A DNA stretch of 64,000 nt, taken from CAZWBR01 sp964632305 (GTDB taxonomy: Bacteria > Bacteroidota > Bacteroidia > Bacteroidales > Prolixibacteraceae). The notes under the pieces were generated by a model. That model worked only from the letters and a program-made list of their open reading frames with translations. It ran no database searches and was not told the DNA's origin. This document shows, piece by piece, positions 1-7,810 of this stretch. The stretch spans positions 11,804-75,803 of the forward strand of contig CAZWBR010000016.1 in assembly GCA_964632305.1 (NCBI GenBank), given 5' to 3'. The translations under genes were made by a program, and so were the position numbers. How positions within the stretch are numbered: the first letter of the stretch is position 1; every line of letters starts with the position of its first letter.

Positions 1-270
1 GAGTTGCTGGGCGGAGTCCCATTGGTAAGGCTGAACGATGGGACACCCGATGGCTGTTATCTGAACGATAAGACCTGGGGAAGTTACCTGCATGGCATTT
101 TGGATAATCTGACCGTTATCCGTGCCATACTAAAAAGCCGGGGCAAAGAAACCTCTCTTCAAGAGTTTAACTATTTGAAATACAAAAATGAGCAGTACGA
201 CCGGTTAGCGATACTGCTACGCGAGTGTTGCGAACTGGATTATATTTACAGGATAATGGACAAAAGATGA
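1..270 (+). CDS. cobQ: Cobyric acid synthase, C-terminal fragment
   Basis: This is the last 89 codons of a gene that begins before the window. The fragment carries the motif WGSYLHGILDN, which matches the final conserved block of the class I glutamine-amidotransferase-like domain of cobyric acid synthase, including its conserved His. The enzyme amidates side chains of adenosylcobyrinic a,c-diamide using glutamine and ATP in the cytoplasm. The tail with KNEQYDRLA and YIYRIM is also typical of the family end. The stop overlaps the ATG of the corrinoid adenosyltransferase (ATGA), so the two are probably translated together in a cobalamin operon. The related CobB/CbiA amidases are less likely because of this tail. 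Confidence 0.85.
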   Translation, partial: ELLGGVPLVRLNDGTPDGCYLNDKTWGSYLHGILDNLTVIRAILKSRGKETSLQEFNYLKYKNEQYDRLAILLRECCELDYIYRIMDKR

Positions 271-794
271 AAAGAGGGCTGATACACATATATACCGGTG
301 AAGGAAAAGGAAAGACTACGGCGGCGGTCGGACTGGCGGTCCGTGCATTGGGACACGGCATGAAAGTTTGTTACGTGCATTTCAATAAACGACCTGAACG
401 CTACGGGAACAACGAGATCCAGAGTCTTCTGAAGCTTGGAGCGACAGTGAAGGGTTTCACCCAGGGGCACCAGTCGTTTCACCCGGAAGTGACCCGCGAG
501 AACAGCCGACGTGATCATCTCACCGGTTTGAACGAACTGACGGATTATCTTCGGCACGAGACTCCCGATCTGCTGATCCTGGATGAGATTCTGATCTCGG
601 TACGCGATGGGGTGTTGAGCGAAGAGGAGCTGTTGTCATTTATTGCCCAAAAAGCGGAAAATACCGAGCTTGTCCTTACCGGGAGGGGCGCCGGCGAGGC
701 GATCCTTGAAGTGGCGGATTACGTTAGCTGCATTCAGAAAATTAAACACCCGTATGATCGCCGGATCGGCAGTCGTGAGGGGATTGAGTATTAA
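267..794 (+). CDS. cobO: Cob(I)yrinic acid a,c-diamide adenosyltransferase (CobO/BtuR type)
   Basis: This 175-residue protein transfers the adenosyl group of ATP to cob(I)alamin or a cob(I)yrinic acid precursor. It starts with a P-loop (YTGEGKGKTT, residues 9-18), has a Walker B-like LDEI, a TGRG motif, and ends with the family signature SREGIEY. Length is normal for the CobO/BtuR family. The start at 267 puts the P-loop at the usual distance and overlaps the cobQ stop by 4 bases; an upstream in-frame ATG at 225 would add 14 residues that do not fit the family. A second paralogue lies at 12288. Between the P-loop and Walker B it reads differently from that paralogue, which suggests the two are not recent duplicates. 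Confidence 0.9.
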   Translation: MKRGLIHIYTGEGKGKTTAAVGLAVRALGHGMKVCYVHFNKRPERYGNNEIQSLLKLGATVKGFTQGHQSFHPEVTRENSRRDHLTGLNELTDYLRHETPDLLILDEILISVRDGVLSEEELLSFIAQKAENTELVLTGRGAGEAILEVADYVSCIQKIKHPYDRRIGSREGIEY

Positions 795-1264
795 TCGGGG
801 TAAATAATTGTTTTTTATCAGGTGGTTTAGTGTGTTTCTCCTATGTTGGTGCGGTTCTCCATCCGTGTGAATAAGTTATGTTTTGCAGCAGTGAGTTGGA
901 ATTTCCAAGTTTCTAAGGATTATCTCTCTCCCTTCTTTCTGTTTTAATGGGCTGATCTGTGCTTTGGGTTGCTCTCATTTGTGCAGAAGATCTGAAGTGT
1001 TTGGAAATATTTCTGTTTTATCGCTGGATTTTTGTTGATTGCCATGTGTTTATGGATGTGATTTTGTCGGGGAATCAATTGACTTTCCTGGTGCGAATGT
1101 GGGATGAGGCCGTCGGGAGAAGAAGGGTGGAAGGGCGGAGGAAGGATCGAAGTGATGGGATGGCCGAAAAAAGCCCCGGAAAGGTTATCCGGGGCTCAGG
1201 GAATTCGGAGGTGGATAAACGATTGAATCCCCATGAATCAAGACTAAGCAGATGGGAGAACCGG
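795..1264. other. Intergenic region, 470 bases, no gene seen
   Basis: This stretch lies between the convergent adenosyltransferase and peroxiredoxin genes. A plus-strand open frame running into it from the peroxiredoxin region is only the mirror of that gene. The only element I can support is the minus-strand terminator at 1167-1196. Confidence 0.6.
1167..1196 (-). terminator. Rho-independent terminator of the peroxiredoxin gene
   Basis: A perfect 9-bp stem (1172-1180 with 1188-1196) with a 7-base loop is followed, on the minus strand, by five U. It lies 69 bases past the peroxiredoxin stop. Confidence 0.8.
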
Positions 1265-1978
1265 TTACTTCTTAATGACTTTCATCACTTCCGATTCGGG
1301 AAGTTTTTTGGTGCAGAAGAACCAGTCGTAGCATTTCATATCTTCTTTTCCTTCCATCCGGTCCTTGGCGGTACCGCAGGAGCCGGCCGGGGGAACGATG
1401 ACATCGTCGCCGGGGCGCCAGTCGGCCGGGGTGGCAATGTTGAAATGGTCGGCGGTCTGAAGGGCTACGACGACACGGTACAGCTCATCGAAGTTGCGGC
1501 CAAGGCTTAACGGGTAATAGAGGATGGTGCGGATGATGCCTTTGGGATCGACAAAAAACACCGCGCGCACGGCCTTAGTGTTGCTCTCGCCCGGCTGAAT
1601 CATCCCGTATTTTCGGGCCACCTCCATGGTGATGTCTTCAATAAGCGGGAATTTTACTTCGACCTCTTTCATCCCTTTGTATTCGATTTTTTCTTTAATG
1701 GTTCTAAGCCAGGCAATATGGCTGTAGAGACCGTCGACCGAGAGGCCGACCAGTTTGCAGTTGACTTCGGCAAATTTAGCTTCCATAGAAGCGAAGGTCA
1801 TAAATTCGGAGGTACAGACCGGGGTGAAATCGGCGGGATGGCTAAAGAGGATGACCCAGCTTCCCTGGTAATCGGAGGGGAAGTTGATCTCGCCCTGGGT
1901 GGTTACTGCCTTAAATACTGGGGCCGCTTCGCCAATACGCGGCATCGGGGTGAATTCGCTGATAGTTTGATTTTCCAT
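1265..1978 (-). CDS. Peroxiredoxin of the Prx6 / archaeal 1-Cys type
   Basis: This 237-residue thiol peroxidase reduces hydrogen peroxide and organic peroxides. The peroxidatic cysteine is C55 in DFTPVCTSEF, followed by an AhpC/TSA fold and the C-terminal 1-cysPrx domain (LQTADHFNIATPADWRPGDD). The C-terminal arm has further cysteines in SCGTAKDR, MKCYDWF and FCTKK, the pattern of archaeal peroxiredoxins such as that of Aeropyrum, where a C-terminal Cys resolves the sulfenic acid. It stands alone on the minus strand with its own terminator. This fits oxidative-stress defence in an anaerobe. The physiological electron donor cannot be read from the sequence. Confidence 0.92.
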   Translation of the reverse strand: MENQTISEFTPMPRIGEAAPVFKAVTTQGEINFPSDYQGSWVILFSHPADFTPVCTSEFMTFASMEAKFAEVNCKLVGLSVDGLYSHIAWLRTIKEKIEYKGMKEVEVKFPLIEDITMEVARKYGMIQPGESNTKAVRAVFFVDPKGIIRTILYYPLSLGRNFDELYRVVVALQTADHFNIATPADWRPGDDVIVPPAGSCGTAKDRMEGKEDMKCYDWFFCTKKLPESEVMKVIKK

Positions 1979-2318
1979 GACTAAAACATTTAAAATTGTT
2001 TGTAATAAATGACGAGGTATGTTTGTTCGTTATTTCTAATATGAAGAAGATGAGGTTAGTAATAGGGGGGTAAGCAATACTGCGACTGGCCTTTGTTGTG
2101 GTCGTACTGAACGATGGAAAGCAACCTTCGGGGGTTATTAAAATCTTTTTTATCAGTCCGGAAGGAGAGAGCGGCAGGTTTTGTTTTAATAACCGTATTC
2201 TCATGATTGCCGTAATTTTTGTTTAATCGTGAGGAGAAATATATAAAATATAATGCAAAAAAGCAACATTGTAATCAAATGTTCTATATCTTTGTAATGA
2301 TCATATGCTCGTAATAAT
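1979..2318. other. Divergent intergenic region, 340 bases
   Basis: The region separates the minus-strand peroxiredoxin from the plus-strand DUF134 gene and must hold both promoters. Only one partial site is visible: TATCTTTG at 2287-2294, a good match to the Bacteroidota -7 element, 25 bases before the DUF134 start. No upstream TTTG at the usual 19-21 base spacing is seen. No gene is supported here. Confidence 0.5.
2287..2294 (+). promoter_or_regulatory. Candidate -7 element for the DUF134/NifX gene cluster
   Basis: TATCTTTG matches TAnnTTTG, the Bacteroidota housekeeping -7 box, and would start transcription about 15 bases before the ATG at 2319. The -33 box is not clear (ATTG at 2268-2271 is too close), so this is tentative. 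Confidence 0.4.
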
Positions 2319-2900
2319 ATGCCAAGACCGAAGAGAATAAGAAAAATGAATAATCCGCCCCGATTTAAGGGATATCGGCCGATCGGGGTATCGGAAGAGG
2401 TTCACCCGGTGGTGATGACCTACGATGAGTACGAATCCATCCGGCTGAGTGATTATGAGTTGCTGGGGCAGGTACAGGCTGCCGAAGTGATGGGAGTGTC
2501 GCGTCCTACCTATGCGAGGATCTACGAGAGTGCCCGTCGGAAGATCGCGATGGCTTTCTCGCAGGGAATGGCGATCGTGTTTGAAGGGGGCAAAGTTTAT
2601 TTCGATAGCGAATGGTATTCGTGCCGGAGTTGCGGTTGTTGGTTCAATCATCCTGAAAAGGATCAGCAGGTGACTCAGTGCGCGCTCTGCGGATCGACGG
2701 AGATAGAACAGTATCAACCCGAACAGGAGAACCAGTCGTCGGAGGATTGGTGCTATTGTCCGAAGTGTGGCGAGAAGAAAGTTCATCTTCCGGGAGTCTC
2801 CTGTCGCGAGGAGATATGTCCCAAATGTCACACGGCAATGGTCAGGCACTGGACTCCGCAGCGTCATCGAAGAGGAAATACAAATTGTAAATTTAACTGA
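2319..2900 (+). CDS. DUF134 (UPF0251) DNA-binding protein with zinc-ribbon tail
   Basis: This 193-residue protein starts MPRPKRIRK, the usual opening of the DUF134 family, and has a sigma-70 region 4-like helix-turn-helix around residues 45-75 (YELLGQVQAAEVMGVSRPTY). The second half is unusual: it has cysteine pairs in YSCRSCGC, CALCG, CYCPKCG and CPKCH, which read as two zinc ribbons. DUF134 genes commonly sit beside NifX-like and MinD-like genes and are predicted regulators. Here it is the first gene of the cluster and lies 1 base before a NifX-like gene, so it may be a metal- or redox-sensing regulator of the cluster. That role is inference. Confidence 0.85.
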   Translation: MPRPKRIRKMNNPPRFKGYRPIGVSEEVHPVVMTYDEYESIRLSDYELLGQVQAAEVMGVSRPTYARIYESARRKIAMAFSQGMAIVFEGGKVYFDSEWYSCRSCGCWFNHPEKDQQVTQCALCGSTEIEQYQPEQENQSSEDWCYCPKCGEKKVHLPGVSCREEICPKCHTAMVRHWTPQRHRRGNTNCKFN

Positions 2901-2901
2901 T

Positions 2902-3225
2902 ATGAAAATTGCCATTACATCGATGGGAAACAGTTTGGAATCGAAGCTGGACAGCCGTTTTGGCCGCTGTTCTTATTTTGTGGTGTATGACAAAGAGAGT
3001 CGTTCCACAGAGTTTATTCCCAACCCCAACAAGGAGAATCTCGAAGGAGCCGGACCGGCATCGGTACAACTGGTTGCCTCGAAAGGGGTGCATAAGGTGG
3101 TCTCGGGTGAATTTGGGGCTAAAGTCAAGTCGATCTTTGACAGCCTTCAGATCCAGTTGATCGTATTGAATGATCCGGAAAAACGGATTTGTGATATCAT
3201 TGAAATGCTGGAGCATAAAAATTGA
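2902..3225 (+). CDS. NifX/NifB-like cluster-binding protein (dinitrogenase Fe-Mo cofactor family)
   Basis: This 107-residue protein (MKIAITSMGN...LDSRFGRCSYF...ASVQLVASKGVHKVVSGEFG) belongs to the dinitrogenase iron-molybdenum cofactor biosynthesis family, an RNase H-like fold that carries metal-sulfur clusters. The conserved RFGRC stretch lies near residue 22. In Desulfovibrio a family member is the orange protein that binds a Mo-Cu-S cluster. No nif structural genes are in the window, so a nitrogenase role is not implied. I chose the ATG at 2902, one base after the upstream stop, because longer versions add unrelated sequence that overlaps the DUF134 gene. It is probably translationally coupled to its neighbours. 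Confidence 0.88.
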   Translation: MKIAITSMGNSLESKLDSRFGRCSYFVVYDKESRSTEFIPNPNKENLEGAGPASVQLVASKGVHKVVSGEFGAKVKSIFDSLQIQLIVLNDPEKRICDIIEMLEHKN

Positions 3226-3230
3226 TTGTC

Positions 3231-3479
3231 ATGCCGAATATGGATGGTACGGGGCCTGACCGGGAAGGAAAGTTAACCGGCAGAGGTCTGGGAAAGTGCC
3301 GGGAGGTCTCGGACGAAGAGGCGCTTGCCCGTCTGGGAAAAGGAATGGGACTGCGCCGCAAGTCGGGTGGGGGCCACGGGAGAGGTGAACGGCTGAAAAG
3401 CAGCAGGGGTGATGATTTTGATCCCCAATGGCGACCCGGAAAGGAGAGTGGCCGTTGCCGCGAAGAGCAGGGCGAGTGA
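3231..3479 (+). CDS. DUF5320-like Gly/Arg-rich miniprotein 1
   Basis: This 82-residue protein opens MPNMDGTGPDREGKLTGRG and GKCREVSDEE, the signature of DUF5320-type small proteins that accompany NifX-like and MinD-like genes. The remainder is rich in Gly, Arg, Lys and Glu with no recognisable domain. It starts 5 bases after the NifX-like gene; I chose ATG 3231 over an in-frame TTG at 3222 because it gives the conserved start. A second, diverged copy follows at 3568. The function is unknown. Association with NifX-like proteins suggests a small partner of metal-cluster carriers, which is inference only. Confidence 0.65.
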   Translation: MPNMDGTGPDREGKLTGRGLGKCREVSDEEALARLGKGMGLRRKSGGGHGRGERLKSSRGDDFDPQWRPGKESGRCREEQGE

Positions 3480-3567
3480 GCGTGGCAGAAGGAGAAGAGT
3501 TAATCGTAAAGAATCCCTGATCAGTGTCGGGGAAAAAATAACGGATAAAAAAGAAAGAGAGGAGCTT

Positions 3568-3804
3568 ATGCCAGGATTAAACAGGAGAGGTCCGCGAGGC
3601 GAAGGGTCTATGACCGGACGCCGGCTGGGTCATTGCAATCCCGATAACAGGGGGAAAAGCGATGAAGAGATTCTCCGAAACCGTGATAATTCCGTCGACC
3701 CCGGACAGGGCATGGGACGCGGATTGGGCCAGGGGCGAGGAGCCGGTAAAGGCCAGGGTTTCGGGAGAGGTCTGGGAGCACGTTTCCGGGGAAACGCCCA
3801 TTAG
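3568..3804 (+). CDS. DUF5320-like Gly/Arg-rich miniprotein 2
   Basis: This 78-residue protein begins MPGLNRRGPRGEGSMTGRR and LGHCNPDN, paralogous to the miniprotein just upstream (TGxGLGxC pattern). The C-terminal half has repeated GxGxGxG steps (GMGRGLGQGRGAGKGQG). A clear ribosome binding site, AGAGGAG, lies 4 bases before the ATG and decides this start; the open frame could otherwise be extended upstream. It ends 7 bases before a strong hairpin terminator. The function is not known. The glycine-rich tail looks disordered. Confidence 0.62.
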   Translation: MPGLNRRGPRGEGSMTGRRLGHCNPDNRGKSDEEILRNRDNSVDPGQGMGRGLGQGRGAGKGQGFGRGLGARFRGNAH

Positions 3805-3810
3805 AGAATG

Positions 3811-3840
3811 TGCCATGCGGGGCAACCCGCGTGGCATTTT
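3811..3840 (+). terminator. Rho-independent terminator after the DUF134-NifX-DUF5320 genes
   Basis: An 11-bp stem (3811-3821 with 3826-3836, one G:U pair) with a GCAA tetraloop is followed by four T. It divides the metal-cluster gene run into two transcription units. Confidence 0.75.
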
Positions 3841-3890
3841 GTTCGCGTAAGAACCGGGATCAAGATGACCGGGCGTTATGGGAAAAGATA

Positions 3891-3920
3891 TTGACAATAA
3901 TAAGTTTAGTTATAGTTTAT
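3891..3920 (+). promoter_or_regulatory. Candidate promoter for the second NifX-like gene and MinD operon
   Basis: TTGACA at 3891-3896 is followed, 19 bases after its TTG, by TAGTTTA at 3913-3919, close to the Bacteroidota form TTG-N19-TAnnTTTG. It lies just downstream of a terminator and about 20 bases before the ATG at 3939. Confidence 0.5.
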
Positions 3921-3938
3921 AATAATAATTAGTTGTTT

Positions 3939-4277
3939 ATGAAATCAATTTTTGCGATACCATTGGAGAGCGGGCGTTTGTGTTCGCATTTTGGACATTG
4001 TGAGCAGTTTGCCATATTGGAAGTTGAGAATGGTGCGATAGTGGGTGAAAAATTGGTCACTCCTCCGCCGCATGAGCCGGGATTACTGCCTGGTTGGTTG
4101 GCTGAGCGGGGGATCACCGATGTGATTGCCGGAGGCATGGGGCAACGTGCCCTTAATCTGTTTGCCGCTCAGAATATCCGGGTGAATGTAGGGGCGCAAC
4201 CCAAGAACCCGAAGGAGTTGGTTGCCGATTGGCTGGAAATGAGCCTGGTGACCGGAGCCAATGCCTGTGATCATTAA
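3939..4277 (+). CDS. NifX/NifB-like cluster-binding protein, second copy
   Basis: This 112-residue member of the dinitrogenase Fe-Mo cofactor family reads MKSIFAIPLESGRLCSHFGHCEQF near its start. The CSHFGHC motif (C-x5-C with His) is a likely metal-cluster binding site and differs from the RFGRC of the first copy. A GGMGQRALNLF segment matches the family's second conserved block. Its own promoter and the terminator before it suggest that it leads the operon running to the Mrp gene. I chose the ATG at 3939 over an in-frame TTG six bases upstream. The cargo cluster cannot be determined from sequence. Confidence 0.88.
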   Translation: MKSIFAIPLESGRLCSHFGHCEQFAILEVENGAIVGEKLVTPPPHEPGLLPGWLAERGITDVIAGGMGQRALNLFAAQNIRVNVGAQPKNPKELVADWLEMSLVTGANACDH

Positions 4278-4290
4278 AAAGTGGGAAGTA

Positions 4291-5139
4291 ATGGTATCGG
4301 ATTACCGTTGTTTTTTTTGTATCGCCCGGGCTTTTGAACGGTTGATTGACAAGGAGGATTTAACCAGACAGGATAAAGAGCTGTTAACGCGTCAGTTTAT
4401 TGGCGGATATCAAAAAATGGGGCAGGATTTTTCGGCCCCCCTGCTTTCGAGAGAGATGCACCACGCATTGAAACAGTGTACGAAAAACGGTGATCCCTAT
4501 AAAGCGATCAAGAGGCAGAGCAATGATATGGTCTTAAGTATGTATCCCGACCTGAAACGACGGGTGATCGAGTCGGAGAACCCGTTTGAGATGGCGTTGC
4601 GGTTGTCTGTCGCGGGGAATATCATTGATTATGCCGTTGGCGATTATTTCGATCTTTGGGCGACAATTGATCAGGTGTTAACGCGTGATATTGCCATTGA
4701 TCATTCACTGGCACTGAAGAGCGCGGTACAGCGAGCGGGTAAGGTGCTTTTCCTGGGGGATAACGCGGGTGAGATCGTCTTTGATAAGATACTGATCGAG
4801 ACTCTGATGCATCCTCAGTTAACCTATGCGGTACGGGGGGAGCCCGTAATCAATGATGCCACAAGGGATGATGCCGTTTATGTCGGGATGGATCATGTGG
4901 CCGATTTGATCGATAATGGCTATGATGCTCCTTCGACGATAACTGAAAAGTGTTCGTCGGCTTTTCAGGCGGCCTTCGACCAGGCTGATGTGATCATCTC
5001 CAAGGGTCAGGGTAACCTGGAGGGTCTGCTGCATAAGACCGATAAAGAGGTTTATTTTTTACTTATGGTTAAATGCGAGGTGATTGCCGATGCTTTAGGG
5101 GTGAGTAAAGGTGATTTTGTTGTAAAAAGAGTGAATTGA
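4291..5139 (+). CDS. DUF89 (ARMT1-like) metal-dependent phosphatase family protein
   Basis: This 282-residue protein has the DUF89 signature LGDNAGEIVFD, plus PVINDATRDDA and ISKGQGNLEGL, the metal-binding and catalytic blocks of this family. Characterised members are metal-dependent damage-control phosphatases acting on sugar or cofactor phosphates; the substrate here is unknown. The Cys pair near the start (YRCFFC) is common in archaeal-type DUF89 proteins. I chose ATG 4291, preceded by GGGAAG, instead of ATG 4261, which would overlap the NifX-like gene by 17 bases. It ends 5 bases before the first MinD-like ATPase, which indicates an operon. Confidence 0.8.
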   Translation: MVSDYRCFFCIARAFERLIDKEDLTRQDKELLTRQFIGGYQKMGQDFSAPLLSREMHHALKQCTKNGDPYKAIKRQSNDMVLSMYPDLKRRVIESENPFEMALRLSVAGNIIDYAVGDYFDLWATIDQVLTRDIAIDHSLALKSAVQRAGKVLFLGDNAGEIVFDKILIETLMHPQLTYAVRGEPVINDATRDDAVYVGMDHVADLIDNGYDAPSTITEKCSSAFQAAFDQADVIISKGQGNLEGLLHKTDKEVYFLLMVKCEVIADALGVSKGDFVVKRVN

Positions 5140-5144
5140 AAAGG

Positions 5145-6011
5145 ATGAGAATAGCGATAGCCAGCGGGAAAGGAGGGACCGGGAAGACCCTGGTTTCGAC
5201 CAATCTGTTTTGGAGCGCGCAGGAAGCAGGAGTGCCGGTGACCCTTGTCGATTGTGATGCGGAGGAGCCGAACGTGACTGAATTTGTGACCGGCGATTTA
5301 ACCTGTTCGAAGCAGGTTGAGCAGAAGGTTCCGGTGATTGATTCCGATGTCTGTCATTTTTGTGGTAAATGTTTTGAGTATTGCAACTATAATGCCATCG
5401 TTTATCTACCCACGGAAAGGTTTATCCGGGTTGTTGAAGATTTGTGTCACGATTGCGGGGCCTGTTCCGTGGCGTGTCGATATGGGGCGATCACGGAGAG
5501 ACCTAAGCTATTGGGATTCGCGAAACAGATGAGCATGAATGGCAATGCCGAACTGGTGGAGGCGCGGGCCGAGGTTGGCGTTTATTCACCGGTGGCCGTT
5601 ATCCGGGAGGCGATTGGCCAGGCCGATAGCCGTTATTTGGCGATCTATGATTCCCCACCCGGGATATCCTGTCCGTTTATTGCCACGGTCGACCTTGCCG
5701 ATTACGTGGTTTTGGTGACAGAACCGACACCCTTTGGATTGAATGATTTAAAACTTTCGGTGGAGACGCTTCAAGGGATGAGCAAACCTTTCGGGGTGAT
5801 CATCAACCGTGCCGGGTTGGGCGACCGGGTAATGTACGAATGGCTGGAACAGCAACAGATTCAGTTGTTGCTTGAAATTCCGTTTGATCGGGAGATAGCC
5901 CGCATCTATTCGGAAGGGAAGATTCTGGCCGAGGAGCAACCTCAATACCGGGCGCTTTTTACCGATTTAATTAAACGTATCGAAAATCAGCGAAAAGAAT
6001 GGCAGAGATAG
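5145..6011 (+). CDS. MinD/ParA-type P-loop ATPase with inserted 2x[4Fe-4S] ferredoxin domain, copy 1
   Basis: This 288-residue ATPase has a deviant Walker A motif at the start (SGKGGTGKT), VDCDAEEPN as the Mrp/MinD A' box, and YDSPPG as Walker B. A ferredoxin insert follows at about residues 65-120 with CHFCGKCFEYC and CHDCGACSVAC, enough for two [4Fe-4S] clusters. Such proteins occur as tandem pairs beside NifX-like genes and are part of the ORP complex in Desulfovibrio. It starts 5 bases after the DUF89 stop and overlaps the second ATPase by 13 bases. A role in loading or moving metal-sulfur clusters is likely but not proven. Confidence 0.88.
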   Translation: MRIAIASGKGGTGKTLVSTNLFWSAQEAGVPVTLVDCDAEEPNVTEFVTGDLTCSKQVEQKVPVIDSDVCHFCGKCFEYCNYNAIVYLPTERFIRVVEDLCHDCGACSVACRYGAITERPKLLGFAKQMSMNGNAELVEARAEVGVYSPVAVIREAIGQADSRYLAIYDSPPGISCPFIATVDLADYVVLVTEPTPFGLNDLKLSVETLQGMSKPFGVIINRAGLGDRVMYEWLEQQQIQLLLEIPFDREIARIYSEGKILAEEQPQYRALFTDLIKRIENQRKEWQR

Positions 6012-6865
6012 TAGTGTTAAGTGGTAAGGGGGGAACTGGAAAGACCAGTCTGAGTGCGGCATTTGCTACTCTGGGGGAACGTGTCGTCGTCGCTGATTGT
6101 GATGTTGATGCCGCCAATCTCTGGTTAATCCTTCAGCCCGATAATTTTCGTCAGGAGCGATTTGTTACCGGCCATAAAGCCGTGATTGACCGTGAGAAAT
6201 GCAGTAACTGCGGGTTATGCCAAGAGTATTGCCGGTTTGGAGCGATCGGCCGGGCAGACGGCCTGGTGACCATCCATGAGACTTCGTGCGATGGGTGTAA
6301 GCTGTGTACCAGGATTTGTCCGACACAGGCGATATCGATGATCGCGAGCGATCAGAGTCGATGGTTTATCGGGGAGTACCGGAATGGCAAGATGGTTCAT
6401 GCGCGACTGGCCCCGGGAGAGGAGAATTCGGGGAAACTGGTCAATGTGGTTCGGGAACAGGCCCGGATACAGGCCAGAGAGAAAGGATTGGATACTGTCA
6501 TCATTGATGGTCCCCCCGGGACTGGATGTCCGGTGATTTCGTCGGTAACCGGAGCGAATAAAGTGATTATCGTGACCGAACCTACCGGTTCGGGATTTCA
6601 CGATCTAAAACGAATTATAGAGTTGGTTTCCAACTTTAAGATTAGGCCATATGTCGTGGTCAATAAATATGACCTGAACCGATTGGTGACCGATCAAGTT
6701 GTTGGTTGGTGCCAGGCTGCCGGGATCCCGGTAGTCGGGAAGCTGGCTTTTGACGAAGCGGTCGTTGAGGCCATGGTTCATTGCAAAAGTATTGCCGAGT
6801 GGCAGCCGGAATCGGAGACCACACAGGAAATAATACGGATTTGGAATAACGTTAATGCAGATTGA
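5999..6865 (+). CDS. MinD/ParA-type P-loop ATPase with inserted 2x[4Fe-4S] ferredoxin domain, copy 2
   Basis: This 288-residue paralogue of the preceding gene has the same architecture: LSGKGGTGKT at residues 7-16, ADCDVDAAN, then CSNCGLCQEYC and CDGCKLCTRIC at about 63-110, and IDGPPGTGCP. It overlaps the upstream gene by 13 bases, so the two products are probably made in equal amounts and may form a heterodimer, as tandem MinD-ferredoxin proteins are thought to do. The two copies differ widely outside motifs, so the duplication is old. It is followed after 2 bases by a radical SAM gene. Confidence 0.88.
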   Translation: MAEIVVLSGKGGTGKTSLSAAFATLGERVVVADCDVDAANLWLILQPDNFRQERFVTGHKAVIDREKCSNCGLCQEYCRFGAIGRADGLVTIHETSCDGCKLCTRICPTQAISMIASDQSRWFIGEYRNGKMVHARLAPGEENSGKLVNVVREQARIQAREKGLDTVIIDGPPGTGCPVISSVTGANKVIIVTEPTGSGFHDLKRIIELVSNFKIRPYVVVNKYDLNRLVTDQVVGWCQAAGIPVVGKLAFDEAVVEAMVHCKSIAEWQPESETTQEIIRIWNNVNAD

Positions 6866-6867
6866 TC

Positions 6868-7806
6868 ATGATCAGTTATGGACCGGTACCCTCGCGCAGA
6901 TTAGGGCGCAGTTTGGGAATCAATAATATTCCTTCGGTGAAGGTGTGTCCCTATTCCTGCATCTATTGTCAGGTAGGGTTGACCCGTCACTTAAGTACCG
7001 TGAGGGAAGATCTTTATGATACTGAAGTGGTTTTTACGGAAGTGAGTCAACATCTTTCAAAACTGAAGGAGCAAGAACTTCCTGATTATCTGACTATCGT
7101 GGCGAATGGAGAGCCAACCCTTGACCGTAATTTAGGGAAGACGATTGCACGGTTGAAAAATTTGAATATTCCGGTAGCTGTTATAACTAATGCAGCGTTA
7201 TTGTGGCAGGAAGAGGTTCGTGTCGATTTAAACCTTGCCGACTGGGTATCGGTAAAGGTTGACACTGCTGACCGTGACGTTTGGAAAGTTCTCAACCGGC
7301 CAAATAAAGGATTGGATTTTAATGTCTGCGAGCAGGGTTTACTTCAGTTCTCTTCAGAGTATCAGGGTAAGTTGGCGACCGAAACAATGTTGGTGGCAGG
7401 GGTAAACGACGCTACGGATCATTTATACCAAACTGCAGAACTGGTGGCAAGGGTGAAGCCTTCAGTGGCTTATATCTCTGTTCCTACCCGACCACCTTCC
7501 CTGTCGACCGTTCGGCCACCGGATGAATCGGTCATTAATGAAGCTTATCAAATCTATACAGTAAGAGGTTTGAAAACAGAATTGTTACTGGGATTCGAAG
7601 GGGTTAAGATTGGTTATACCGGTAATGCCCTAGAAGACATCCTGAATACCTGCTCTGTTCATCCTTTGCGGGAAGACGCTATGACTAAATTACTTGAAAG
7701 GGATCATGCGGAGATGTATTTGTTGGAATCACTGATCAATGGCGGTTATATTCAAAGGGTTACCTACCAGCACAACAGATTCTATATTCGAAAATTTCAT
7801 GTTTAA
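6868..7806 (+). CDS. Radical SAM protein (COG0731/UPF0026-like)
   Basis: This 312-residue protein has the radical SAM cluster motif CPYSCIYCQ (C27, C31, C34) preceded by GPVPSRRLGRSLG, the typical start of the COG0731 Fe-S oxidoreductase group. ANGEPTL is the conserved GEPTL block. The C-terminal 60 residues (MTKLLERDHAEMYLLESLI) look like a small winged-helix tail. The ATG at 6868 follows the MinD-2 stop by 2 bases. Members often accompany MinD-ferredoxin and Mrp genes, but their substrate is unknown. It may modify a tRNA or a protein partner; the sequence alone cannot decide. Confidence 0.85.
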   Translation: MISYGPVPSRRLGRSLGINNIPSVKVCPYSCIYCQVGLTRHLSTVREDLYDTEVVFTEVSQHLSKLKEQELPDYLTIVANGEPTLDRNLGKTIARLKNLNIPVAVITNAALLWQEEVRVDLNLADWVSVKVDTADRDVWKVLNRPNKGLDFNVCEQGLLQFSSEYQGKLATETMLVAGVNDATDHLYQTAELVARVKPSVAYISVPTRPPSLSTVRPPDESVINEAYQIYTVRGLKTELLLGFEGVKIGYTGNALEDILNTCSVHPLREDAMTKLLERDHAEMYLLESLINGGYIQRVTYQHNRFYIRKFHV

Positions 7807-7810
7807 TGTA

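Noticed and set aside
959..1510. Plus-strand open frame of 183 codons
   Set aside because: It mostly mirrors the peroxiredoxin gene on the other strand and shows no protein-like motifs.
2902..4277. Nitrogenase locus suggested by NifX-like genes
   Set aside because: No nifHDK, nifB radical SAM or nifEN genes are present; the NifX-like family is widespread in non-fixing anaerobes.
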